Source: Leucocoprinus leucothites
Taxonomy: Eukaryota; Basidiomycota; Agaricomycetes; Agaricales; Agaricaceae
DNA: 64,000 nucleotides
Assembly (NCBI GenBank): GCA_013368445.1
Contig: JAACJO010000040.1
Span: 62,001-126,000 of the forward strand
Direction of reading: 5' to 3'
Under the pieces are notes generated by a model, which saw only the letters and a program-made list of their open reading frames with translations, searched no databases and was not told where the DNA came from. The translations under genes were made by a program, and so were the position numbers. Positions 10,467-20,720 of this stretch are shown piece by piece. The first letter of the stretch is position 1. Every line of letters begins with the position of its first letter.

Positions 10467-12992
10467 TTAAACTGCAACTCTGCCACCAGAGCAATTGGAA
10501 TTAGTGTGGACAGCATGTGCAGTGCATGACTCAGCAGCTTTGTTAGAGTGCCAGGTCCAGTCAAACCTGTTTCTCCAAAATGGATATTTGGTGTCGTTAG
10601 TATGATGATTGCCTTTGCAATTAAGGCACTTGAAGTTCTCAAGGTGAGGACATGGGATGCCATCGGGAGTGGTGTCATGAGGGGGTTTTGATTTAGGATT
10701 GGCCTTGCAACACCAGGCCATGGATTGGTGGTTCTCAACATGATGAGGGCCACCACATATTTGACAACATGCACCAAGGGCATGGCATGCATGAGTGGGG
10801 TGACTCTACTGCTAGCAATTCTTACATTGTGCTATACCTGGATGCATACTGGTTGCACAGATGGTGCCAATATGATGACTGAAATTGATAGTTCAGTTGA
10901 CCAACATCTTGGCCTTGGTACTGTTTTGGGAGTCCCAGATGTCAAACCACACAACAGCTGTGTCTGACTTAGGGGAAGCTTTCATGACATGAGGATGAAC
11001 AGCAAGGATAACATTCTTGAAAAGTGATGATTGGCCAAGGGCCTGCTCAACAAAAGCAGGGGAAAGGGGGTTTGAAGAATTGACTACCCAATATGGGATA
11101 CCTATGATTTTAAGGAAGAATTTGGATTGTGAGAGACGGGGCTCAATAGGGATGGCATTACCTAGTTGCCAGGCTTTTTTCAACCATGACTTAATGGTAT
11201 CAAGGTCAGTGGGAGTGGCAACACCTGAGGTGGCAATGGAAATGCTGTTGTATGATTTGCGGACTGATTCGATGTGAAGTTTAGATTGAGTGGCAATAAG
11301 ACCACGATTACAGAATTCAGCTCCTTATTGAAATCTTTGATTTGGTCAGCGATGATGTTTCCCTCAAAAGGGATGAGAACTTGATGACAGGTGGGCCCAT
11401 GTATTGTCATTTTGGGTTTAGTGCGCTGAGCGCCTGTGGTTGTTGATTTGGGGGCCTGAAGTTGGGTATTCCTGAAACCTGCCTTGTTCATAGCAAGGAC
11501 TTTGTTGTAAGATAATTCAGGGAAGGCAAGTATCATTTCTTGCATCTTAACCCCATCAATATTGGAGGAGTGAGAAGAGGAAGTAACTGGCTGGACACCC
11601 CATTGGGCAGCATCAGCGAATGATACATTCTTCTTGTTAAAATGTTCTGTAAGTAGTTTGGTGGATGCCTTATGGTCAGGAGGGGGAATGGGGGGCAGCA
11701 TATCAGAGGCACCCTTAGGGTTAGGTTTTGATGGCTGAGCCTGGCCATCAGAAGAAGGGCACCCAACTGAATGCTCGAAGTTTCCATTCCTGTTCCTTGG
11801 AGTCATATGATTAGAAGGTGGAGGAGGGGCCTGGGAGATGCAAATAGGGCCAGCAGGCTTCAAAGACACAATGTCATTCTTGGCCCTATGGGAACCTGAC
11901 ATGGACGAAATGTCATATGCCTTATCAGAAGATGATACGTCATTCTGGGGGAGAGGAAGGGTGCCCTCAACTGGAGGGGCTTGGTCAATGTTCATGTATT
12001 CATCATCAATAGGAGCTGTAGGGTTAATTTGCCCAATGACAATACCAGGTGGAAATAGGGGGGTAGGGATGATAGATGGAGAAGGTTTACGTGCCTTTTT
12101 TCCCTTCCCTTTACCCTTAGGAGGGGGGGAAGAGTCTGTCATTGGAATATCAGAAGGAGGACTATAGTAATGCCTCAATGCTTTGGTGATCATGAGTCTG
12201 CTTTCACCATTAATGGGTAAGTGGTCCCACCCTGACTCAAACATAGTTGTGAGTAGACAGTAAATTGGTTCCCCTCGGATCTTTCTTGCTGGGCTGCAAT
12301 CCAAGAGTGGTGCGATGTTTGAAAAAGTTAGTAACATATTTAAGTGTCTTGAGCGCTTTGAAGGCAGCTTCACTGACAATAATAGTTTCTTCAGTGGCTG
12401 TGTTTGATGGATCCTTAATATCCAGAAGCTGTGGCTATGCAGGTTTGGATCCCTGCAGCTGTGCAGTGATGTCACCAGTGACATCATGTGTGATATCAGG
12501 TGTGACATCATGTATGACATCAGGTGTGATGTCATTCATATCAGATGATCTGGCAAAGAAAGTAGCCAGGGTGCCAGGTGGCACAGCATTTGCTAACTCA
12601 GTGGATTCATGGATCACATGAGGCAGCCTTGAGGTGGGTGGGGGTCCAAAGAACTAAGTGGCAGATTCCCCATTCTTGAGAATCCCATCCTCTAGGTCAC
12701 TCTATGCATCCCTGCGAGAATTTAGATTGAGAGGATCAGGGGGATTTAACTCACCTAGGAATCCCTCACCAAATGGATGGAAAGGAATAGGTGACTTGAA
12801 GCCATCATATGTGCTCATTGACATAGTTCTTAAGATGGCTTTAGGTGTGGTATCTAATCCTCAACAGATGTCACAAGCATGGGCTCGCTTAGTATGGGAT
12901 GAGGGAGGAGGGGGAGTTCTAAGGGAAGAATGTGATGCTGCACGGGAGAGTGCAACAGGAGCAATTATAGGCGAGGAAGGGGTTGAAGATTC
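10467..12992 (-). pseudogene. LINE-A ORF1 (gag-like, zinc knuckles), 5' truncated
   Basis: Remnant of the nucleic-acid-binding ORF1 protein. From N to C it shows a Ser/Pro-rich region with a lysine cluster (KGKGKGKKARK, possible nuclear signal), a VSFADAAQWG motif, the conserved domain ending in VWFDIWDSQN, and CCHC-type knuckles (CLNCKGNHH near 10610). The longest open stretch is 12535-11180. Frameshifts separate it from the downstream pieces at 11183-10893 and 10721-10467. The N-terminus is lost at the LB1 junction. ORF1 proteins of this sort coat the LINE RNA; this copy cannot make one. Confidence 0.85.
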
Positions 12993-13021
12993 TTTTTTTT
13001 TTTTTTTTTTTAACATCAAGT

Positions 13022-13040
13022 GCAACCCTGGAGGGGTTGC
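13022..13040 (-). other. LINE-B 3' UTR terminal stem-loop (LB1)
   Basis: GCAACCC (13022-13028) pairs with GGGTTGC (13034-13040) across a 5-base loop, just before the 3' tail. Other LINE-B copies have a hairpin of the same size with different base pairs, which suggests the RNA structure is what is conserved. Confidence 0.65.
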
Positions 13041-13328
13041 CAATTTATAATGTGGTGTGCAATAGCAGTCCACACCTGACTATCTACTACAGGGAACCGA
13101 TACCGCTACCAACTACACAAGAGTAAACAACTGGGAATATATATAAGAGTCCTGTCTGAGATAATATGTGAATTGACAGCAGAAGGGAGCTAGGTATGTA
13201 ACAAAATACAAAGAAGTGAGACATATACTGATATCACTGCATCTGATGGCAGGCCTTGTGGTTGGTGGGAGCCCATCCAGTGACCGGCGATGGATGGGGG
13301 ATGATGCATTGACACTAGGGAGCTCCTC

Positions 13329-15235
13329 CTAGGCCTGAGGCTGACCAGCAGAACCAGAATGACTTTGCAGCCAATCCCGATCAAACCAGTGGCACCAGAA
13401 CATGCACCTGCAGTCAGTAGTGGCATGTTCCTTGCCACAATTGACACACTTGATATGGGGACAGGGTTCCCCAGTGGGTGTGGGCTAAATGGGGGGGTTG
13501 GCCTTAGGCAACCCCTTACAGCAGGAGGAGGTGGTGCAGTGATTCTCGGACCGATGTGGCCCACCACATTGTGAGTACCTGAGCATGTGGTTGCAACAGG
13601 TGGAGGTAGTGTGGCCCTATCACCAGTATTGTTGACACTGGGGGGTCCTGGGGTGAGCATGTGCAGCCTTGATCATAGACTGGACACCATCGAAGTTGAG
13701 GTATTTGCCGACCAGGCACTTAGTGTTAGCGCCGGACTGAGAATCCCAAAGGTTGACCCAGATGGTGGTGGTGTTGGCTTTGGTGGAGTTGCACATGATG
13801 CGCACAGAGGATATGTTAGCAAATGTCTCCTTGAAGGGAGACAGATACATATGGTTGGTAATGTGTTGTGGAGTGGTGTGGATGCCACTCATGTAGTAAG
13901 GGACGTCCAGGATCTTAAGGTAAGACCTGGACCTGGGGTGCTTGGTCTTCAGCTCAAATGGGGTGGTGAAGGCTGAAGAGAGGGAGGATTCAATCACTGA
14001 TGCATTGGCATCAGTGGCAATGGAATTGGTGTACAACGAGATGATGTCATATGCCTGAGTGATGTTCTTGATGTGAAGTGAACTCTTCGCACGAGTGAGG
14101 GAATCATTGAGAAGGCGCAAGGTCTTGTGGTGGAGATAGGTGATGTCACCAGCACTGCTAGTGAAATCAAGGAAGAGTTGGCATTGGGTGGGGCCCAAAG
14201 TAGTCATGCGCAGCTTCTTCACAGAAGGCGCATTAGCGAGGGTGGCCTGATACATCGCAGCAATGCGATCAGGCTCAAGGGTGGGGTGGGACTGGGCTAG
14301 CTTGATAAGTGCTACTGCAGATGCTGGGGTATGGGCTACCTTAGCGAATGACTTCTTAGCCACCGAGGGTAGGATGGGTGCTCACCGGGCCTGGCCATCA
14401 GACCTAACCTTAGGAGTGGGGGACGCTTGGATGGGTGCTTTGCCACTAGTGCAGGCCTTTGCAGGCATTGGCTTGGGCAGTAGGGGGGGATGGGCCGGAG
14501 CAGGCCAACAATCCAGGGGCAGTAAAGTGGGCGCCTTGGGAGAACCCATGTCAATGTCACATAGACCCACTGAGTCAGCAGATCCATGGGTCACCTCATG
14601 GATGACATGTGTTACTTTAGGGCCAGTCTTGGGCAGCCCACACTTGTGCCCAAGGTCATACATTACATCCCTGAAATCAATCAGCCTGTGAGAGCTGAGT
14701 GAGTGTGAGGAGAGGGGGGCACTGTCAAGCTCCAGGTTGTTGATGATGATGATGGCCACCTTAGCAAGGCATGTGACAGCCATAGATGCATCCTCCTCTG
14801 CAATAGAGGAGTAGGAGTCAGAGCATTCCTCAAGCCACTTGAGGAATATCCAGAGGTTGGTGAGAGCATGCTTCAGGGTGAGCTCCTTCTTCTTTTCCTT
14901 GGAGGAGGTCACTGATTTGGGCACAGTAGGGGGAGTGTCGACAGGGTAAAAGGTGGTTCCACTGGCTGTGAAGGGTTTGAGTGGCAACAGAATGTCAGCC
15001 ACTTGGGGAGCGACCAATGGCAACAAAATGTCAGCAGTCGGTTGGGAGGGGCCAGGCAATGGAACATCAGCCTGGGGGGGCTGAGGAACCCACACACATT
15101 GAGTGGGTTGTCATAGAGGTCAAGGTGGTTATCTTCAGCCATCTTGGTGATGTTGAGCTCATCATCGGAGACAGTGGACTCGGATTTGAATGCAGCAAAC
15201 TGGTTTGCAGTAGCTTTAGACTTGCGTCTACCCAT
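13329..15235 (-). pseudogene. LINE-B ORF1 (gag-like, zinc knuckles)
   Basis: About 635 codons from ATG at 15235 (MGRRKSKATANQF) to TAG at 13329. An acidic N-terminus and a Pro-rich linker are followed by a domain homologous to LINE-A ORF1 (TIWVNLWDSQSG corresponds to VWFDIWDSQN). A broken first knuckle (CQQYW then TGA, versus CQQCWQWGH in LB5) comes next, then further Cys/His motifs (YSQCGGPH, CVNCGKEH) and a basic/aromatic tail (FWCHWFDRDW). One base is missing near 15098 relative to LB5, causing a frameshift. It presumably binds the element's RNA. This copy is inactive, but its layout is complete. Confidence 0.82.
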
Positions 15236-15316
15236 AGTAGCATAGATAGACGATATAAGAATACCTCAGAACAAACACCAACTTTCAATGGTGGTGGTAA
15301 GAGGACAAGGAGGAAT

Positions 15317-17809
15317 GACTCATCTGAATCTTCAACCCCTCCTGCCCCTACAATTGCCCCTGTTGTACTCTCCTGTGCAGCATTGCATTCTTCCCTTAGA
15401 ACTCCCCCTCCTCTCTTGTCGCATACTAAGCGAGCCCATGCTCATGATGTCCATTGTGGATTGGACACTACTCTGAAAGCTGTTTCAAGAACTGCATCAA
15501 TGAGTGCATATGATGGCTTCAAGTCACCTATTCCTTTCTGTCCATTTGGAGAGGGATTTGTAGGTGAGTTAAATCCCCCTGATCCTCTCAATTTGAACTC
15601 GTGCGGGGATACATGGGATGACCAAGAGGATGGAATTCTCAGAAATGGGGAACCTACTAATCGATTCTTTGGACCCCCACCCACCTCAAGGCTGCCTCAT
15701 GCGATCCATGGATCTGCTGAGTCAGCAAATGCTGTGCCATCTGGCACTCTAGCTACTTTCTTTGCTGGATCATCTGATACAAATGACATCACTGCACAGC
15801 CGCAGGAGTCTAGGCCTGCACTGCCACATCTCCCAGATCTCAAGGATCCATCCAACACAGCCACCAAAGAAACCATTATTGTTGGTGAAGCTGCCTTCAA
15901 AGCACTCAAGGCGCTTAAATATGTTACTAACTTTTTTAAATACTGTGCCACTCTTGGATTACAGCCTAGTGAGAAAGACCCTAGGTTTCCCCAAATGGGG
16001 GAACCGATCTATTGTCTGCTCACAACTATGTTTGAGTCAGGATGGGACTACTTACCTATCAATAGTGAAAGCGGACTTATGATTGCTGAAGCATTGAGGC
16101 ACTACTACAGTCCTCCTTCTGATATTCCCATGACAGACTCTTCTCCTCCTCCTAAGGGTAAAGGGAAGGGAAAAAAGGCACATAAACTATCTCCATCTAT
16201 CATCCCTATCCCCATATTTCTGCCTGGCATTGTCATTGGGCAAGCTAACCCCACAGTTCAGATTGATGATGAATGAATGAATATCGACCAAGCCCCTCCT
16301 GCTGAGGGCACCCTTCCTCCCCCCCAGAATGACTTTATGTCTTCTGGTAAGGTACGTGACATTCTATCCGTGTCAGGCTCCCTACAGGCAAAGAATGACA
16401 TTACGTCTTTTAAGCCTGCTGGACCTATTCGCATTTCCCTGGGCCCCTCCTCCACCTTCCAATCACATGACTTCAAGAAACAGGAATGGAAACTTCAAGT
16501 GTTCAGTTGGGCACCCTTCTTCTGATGGTCAGGTTCAGCCATCAAAACCTAACCCCAAGGGTGCCTCTAATATGCCGCCCCACATTCCCCCTCCTGACTG
16601 TAAGGCATCCACCAAACCCCTTACAGAACATTTTAACAAGAAGAATGTGTCGTTTGCTGATGCCACCCAACAGGGTGTCCAGTCAGCGACTTCCTCTTCC
16701 AACCCCTCCTCCAGTATTGACAGGGTTAAGATGTGAGAAATGATACTTGCCTTCCCTGAATTATCTTATGACAAAGTCCTTGCCATGTATAAGGCAGGTT
16801 TTGGAAATGCTCAATCTCAGGTGTCTGAACCATCATCCATAAGTGCTCAGTGCACTAAACCCAAAATGACTATGCATGGACCCACCCACTGCCAAGTTCT
16901 CATTCCTTTCGAGGGAAACATCGTCGCTGACCGAATCAAAGATTTTAATAAGGCAGCTGAATTCTGTAATTGTGGTCTCATCGCTGCCCAATCTAAACTT
17001 CGTGTTGAATCGGTTTGCAAATCATATAATGGCATTTCTATTGCTACTTCAGGCATTGCCACTCCCACTGACCTCAATACCATCAAGTCGTGGCTGAAAA
17101 AAGCCTGGCAACTGGGAGACACTATTCCTATTGAGCCCCATCTCCCACAATCCAAATCCTTCCTAAAAATTGTTGGCATTCCCTATTGGGTAGCCAATTC
17201 ATCCAACCCTCTCTCCCCCGCTTTTATTAAGCAGGCCCTTGGTGAATCATTGCTTTTCGAAAACATCATCCTTGCCGCTCATCCTCACATCATGAAAGCT
17301 TCCCCAAAGTCAGACACAGCTGTGGTGTGGTTTGACATCTGGGACTCCCAAAATGGTACCAAGGCCAAGACATTGGTTAACTGAACTATTAATTTTGGCT
17401 GTCATATCGGCACCATCCATGCAACTAGTATGCATCCAGGTGTAGCACAGTGTAGGAATTGCTGGTGATGGGGTCACCCCATACATGCATGCCATGCCCT
17501 GGGTGCATGTTGTCAAATCTGTGGTGGCCCTCATCATGTTGAGAACCACCGATCCATGGCCTGGTGCTGCAAGGCCAATCCTAAATCAAACCCCCTCGTG
17601 ATGCCACTCCTGATGGTATCCTATGTCCTCATCTCAAGAATTTCAAGTGCCTTAATTGCAAAGGCAACCATTATGCTAATAATACCAAATGTCCATTTTG
17701 GAGAAACAGGTTCAACCAGACCTGGCACTCTAACGAAGCTGCTGAATCACGCACTGTACCTGCTATTTGTGCTAATTCCAATCACTCTGGCGGCGGAGTT
17801 GCAGTTTAA
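15317..17809 (+). pseudogene. LINE-A ORF1, 5' truncated
   Basis: An open stretch from 15317 to about 16276 covers the Ser/Pro-rich region and the GKGKGKKAHK lysine cluster. A TGA at 16274-16276 follows, then frames carrying VSFADATQQG, CQVLIPFEGN and VWFDIWDSQN. Stops occur at 16736-16738 (TGA, Arg in LA6) and 17382-17384 (TGA, Arg in LA6). The zinc-knuckle region (17455-17720) has a TGA in place of Arg. It ends VAV-TAA at 17807-17809. The pattern of Arg codons turned to TGA fits CpG deamination. Confidence 0.84.
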
Positions 17810-17811
17810 AT

Positions 17812-18977
17812 ATGTCTGGTAAGAACAATTAGATTTCCTCTGTTCATATCTATTTACAAAATGTGGGATGATCTTACTTCCTGGTTGACACTCTTCTTGA
17901 ATCCAAAAAGCTGGACTTCGACATAATTTTTACACAGGAACCTTCTTGGAACCACATACGTAAAGCACCCTCTACGACTAACCCTGAAGGGGATGATGTC
18001 ATAGGTGCCCCTATTCATCCAGAGTGGCTGTGTATGGTTCACCCTACCAAGCCTAATAACCCCCATCCTTGTACTATGACCTATGTCCACAGACGTCTTC
18101 TTCAATTGAGACCCATCCTTCAACAGGAATGGGTTAACTACTGGGATATTCAAATCTTGGGATTATTCAACCAGGGTAACTATATCCACTTACTTAACAT
18201 ATATTCTGACTCGTTTTCTTCGGCAATCAACTTCCTTTCAATGAACTTCATTAACATTCCCAATATTGTACTGTATATATGGGAGGAAATTTCAATTGTT
18301 GCTCTCCAGAATGGGATCCATCAGTCTCCCACACTTCCCAGTCCACTATAACTCTAACGGAGTTAGTAGACTGCTATAATCTTAATAGGTTGATACCGAC
18401 CTTGTTTTCTCCAACCCATTTCTCTCCCATCAAAAATCATAACAACTCAGTTATTGACCTCATTGTCTGTACCAATAATTCTATTTCCCATATCATTGAT
18501 GCCAATTCAAGACTCCTTTCAGATCATGCACCATTGATTATGGATCTTCCAATTTGTCTGGATTTTATTAACTATAAAAAACATGTACTGCCAAAAGATA
18601 GTGATGAAGAGACAGCTTTTATTTCTCAAGTCTCTAAGCATCTAGTGGCTCTTGATTGTTCGAATATTCATTCCTCTTCTTGTCTGAACAATATCTCTGA
18701 CTCTATTTTGTGAATATTTTCTGAATCTTGGAATATTAATTCTAAAACTGTGTGGATTACTAACTGGTCGAAGGAATGGTGGTCCCCTCACTGTTCTGAA
18801 ACCCTTCTTACTTACAGGAGAACAAAGGATCGAAAAGACTGGCGAGCATTCAGAGCAGCTACTTGAGCTGCTAAATGATCTTTCTTTGATGTGTGCATTC
18901 ATGAAATCGCATTGACCAACAAACAACACTGGAATCTTATGGAATGGATAAAACAACGCAAACTCCCTGCCATTAAG
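17812..18977 (+). pseudogene. LINE-A ORF2, endonuclease part only
   Basis: ATG at 17812, two bases after the ORF1 TAA. It carries the endonuclease domain: QEPSWNH, PEGDDVIGAPIHPEW, GGNFNCCSPEWD (18280-18315, after a small frame change) and SDHAPLIMD near 18520. Stops appear at the sixth or seventh codon and after DSIL (18711-18713). The gene is cut at 18977, before the RT, by the junction to LA5. Non-functional. Confidence 0.82.
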
Positions 18978-19463
18978 TCCCCAAAGTCAGACACAGCTAT
19001 TGTGTGGTTTGACATCTGGGACTCCCAAAATGGTACCAAGGCCAAGACATTGGTCAACCAAACTATTAACTTCGGCTGTCATATTGGCACCATCCATGCA
19101 ACTAGTATGCATCCTAGTGTAGCACAGTGTAGAAATTGCTGGCGTTGGGGTCACCCCATGCATGTATGCTATGCCCTGGGTGCATGTTGTCAAATCTGTA
19201 GTGGCTCTCATCATGTTGAGAACCACCAATCCATGGCCTAGTACTGCAAGGCCGACACCACTCCTGATGGTATCCCATGCTCTTACCTTGAGAATTTCAA
19301 GTGCCTTAATTGCAAAGGTGACCATCATGCTAACAATACCAAATGTCCATTTTGGAGAAACAGGTTCGACCAGATCTGGCACTCTAACAAAGCTGCCGAA
19401 TCATGCACTGCACCTGCTGTTTGCACTAATTCCAATTGCTCCGGTGGTGGAGTTGTGGTTTAA
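18978..19463 (+). pseudogene. LINE-A ORF1 C-terminal fragment
   Basis: It encodes VWFDIWDSQNGTKAKTLVN, the knuckles CRNCWRWGHPMHVC, CQICSGSHH and CLNCKGDHH, and ends VVV-TAA at 19461-19463. The deletion near 19255 shifts the frame between the second and third knuckle. It has no start codon of its own, being joined to the LA4 endonuclease sequence upstream. Confidence 0.82.
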
Positions 19464-19465
19464 AT

Positions 19466-20327
19466 ATGTCTGGTAAGAAAAATCAGATTTCCTCTGTTCA
19501 CATCTATTTGCAAAACGTGGGATGATCTTACTCCCTAGTTGACACTCTTCTTGAATCCAAAAAGCTGGACTTCGACATAATTTTTATACAGAAACCCCCT
19601 TGGAACCACATATGTAAAGCACCCTCTATGACTAACCCTGAAGGGGATGATGTCATAGGTGCCCCTATTCATCCAGAGTGGCTGTGTATGGTTCACCCTA
19701 CCAAGCCTAATAACCCCCATCCTTGTACTATGACCTATGTCCACAGACGTCTTCTTCAATTGAGACCTATCCTTCAACAGGAATGGGTTAACCACTGGGA
19801 TATTCAAATCTTGGGATTATTCAACCAGGGTAACTATATCCACTTACTCAACATATATTCTGACTTGTCTTTGTTGGCAATCAACTTCCTTTCGACAAAC
19901 TTCATTGACATCCCCGATATTGTATATATGGGAGGTGACTTCAATTGTCATTCTCCAGAATGGGATCCATTTGTCTCCCACACTCCTCAGTCTGCTATAA
20001 CTCTAACGGAGCTGGTAGACTGCTATAATCTTAATAGGTCAATACCAACCATGTTTTCTCCTACCCATTTCTCTTCTATCAAAAGTCATGACAACTCAGT
20101 TATTGATCTCATTTTTTGTGCCAACAATTCTATCTCCCATATCATTGATGCTAATTTGAGACTTCCTTCAGATCATGCACCATTGATCATGGACCTTCCA
20201 ATTCATCCAGATTTTATTAACTACAAAAAATGTGTATTACTGAAAGATAGTGATGAAGAGACAGCTTTTATTTCTCAAGTCTCTGAGCATCTAGCGGCTC
20301 TTGATTGTTTGAACATTCATTCCACTT
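19466..20327 (+). pseudogene. LINE-A ORF2 N-terminal fragment (endonuclease)
   Basis: Starts at ATG 19466 after TAAAT. It has an early frame break, then an open stretch from 19628 covering most of the endonuclease fold, including GGDFNCHSPEWD and SDHAPLIMD with the catalytic SDH triad intact. It reads into the copia LTR and stops at 20344. The RT is absent, so this is a fragment. Confidence 0.82.
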
Positions 20328-20515
20328 TGTCAGATGTGCTCTAGACAGTTTACAAGTATTTGTGATTGATTTGTTGATGTGTGAAGTTAGAGTTGATGCA
20401 GAGGTTGCTTAGTCAGTTGTAGATCATCTGACTGGATGTTCAACTCTCCTGTGGATGCTTTCTTGACTCTCAGTCATTTACAGTTGTCCACAGGTGAGTA
20501 CAAGTCTCTATCTTG
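20328..20515 (+). mobile_element. Copia LTR fragment Cp0
   Basis: Begins with the LTR end TGTCAGATGTGCTCTAGACA inside LA5 and matches the 3' LTR at 54570 onward, including the GTGAGTACAAGTCTC segment absent from the 5' LTRs. It is cut after CTATCTTGTT by the T-run of LA6L. Confidence 0.88.
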
Positions 20516-20720
20516 TTTTTTTTTTTTTTTTTTTTTTTAAATCAATGAATTTATATAGCGGTGCTCGATCGCAGTCCACTTTCAACTAAATATTACAAAC
20601 AAACAGTACTCTACAGCAAGCTGGGGTACACGAAGTGGTTGAAGACCGTTTAAGACAAAGACTATACACAATTAGTCCAGCGATATAGAAAAGACTCGAT
20701 AGAGACTATTGAACGAGGTG

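Larger units (their letters stand above)
2067..12992 (-). mobile_element. LINE-A copy LA2, nearly full length, split by two insertions
   Basis: A minus-strand LINE-A whose 3' tail is at 2067-2089 and whose ORF1 runs to 12992. It is present in three blocks: 2067-4751, 7385-7523 and 9117-12992. The blocks rejoin exactly when LA3 (14 bp target duplication) and the Tc1 element (TA duplication) are removed. The ORF1 N-terminus and 5' UTR are missing: the copy stops where LB1 begins. CpG decay is heavy. It is the oldest layer of this nest. Confidence 0.9.
12993..15316 (-). mobile_element. LINE-B copy LB1: gag-only LINE
   Basis: A 2.3 kb minus-strand element with a T-run (3' tail) at 12993-13011, a 3' UTR with stem-loops, one ORF1-like gene and a 5' UTR ending in the motif shared with LINE-A (GGTGGTAAGAGGACAAGG). 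There is no endonuclease or RT anywhere in it. LB5 (56102-58410) has the same length and order, so the lack of ORF2 is a family property and not a local deletion. It is flanked by LINE-A in opposite orientations. Confidence 0.88.
15317..18977 (+). mobile_element. LINE-A copy LA4, truncated at both ends
   Basis: A plus-strand LINE-A starting in the Ser-rich part of ORF1 (ACTCATCTGAATCTTC) directly after the 5' end of LB1, running through ORF1 and the first part of ORF2. It stops at 18977, where ORF1 sequence starts again (LA5). Roughly 88 percent similar by eye to the facing arm of LA2. Confidence 0.87.
18978..20327 (+). mobile_element. LINE-A copy LA5, partial tandem repeat of LA4
   Basis: It repeats LA4 17301 to about 18677 with high similarity. 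It starts at TCCCCAAAGTCAG in ORF1 and ends in ORF2 where a copia LTR begins. A deletion of about 25 bp (near 19255) removes part of the zinc-knuckle linker. Confidence 0.85.

Noticed and set aside
11838..12167. Open frames antisense to ORF1 (also 8207-8464, 26502-26777, 32343-32843 and similar)
   Set aside because: They mirror low-complexity Ser/Pro coding on the other strand, have no recognisable domain, and recur only because the LINE or copia copies recur.
13190..13660. A separate Pro-rich protein (13190-13660 minus)
   Set aside because: It is the out-of-frame reading of the LINE-B knuckle region; the Cys/His motifs appear in the neighbouring frame.
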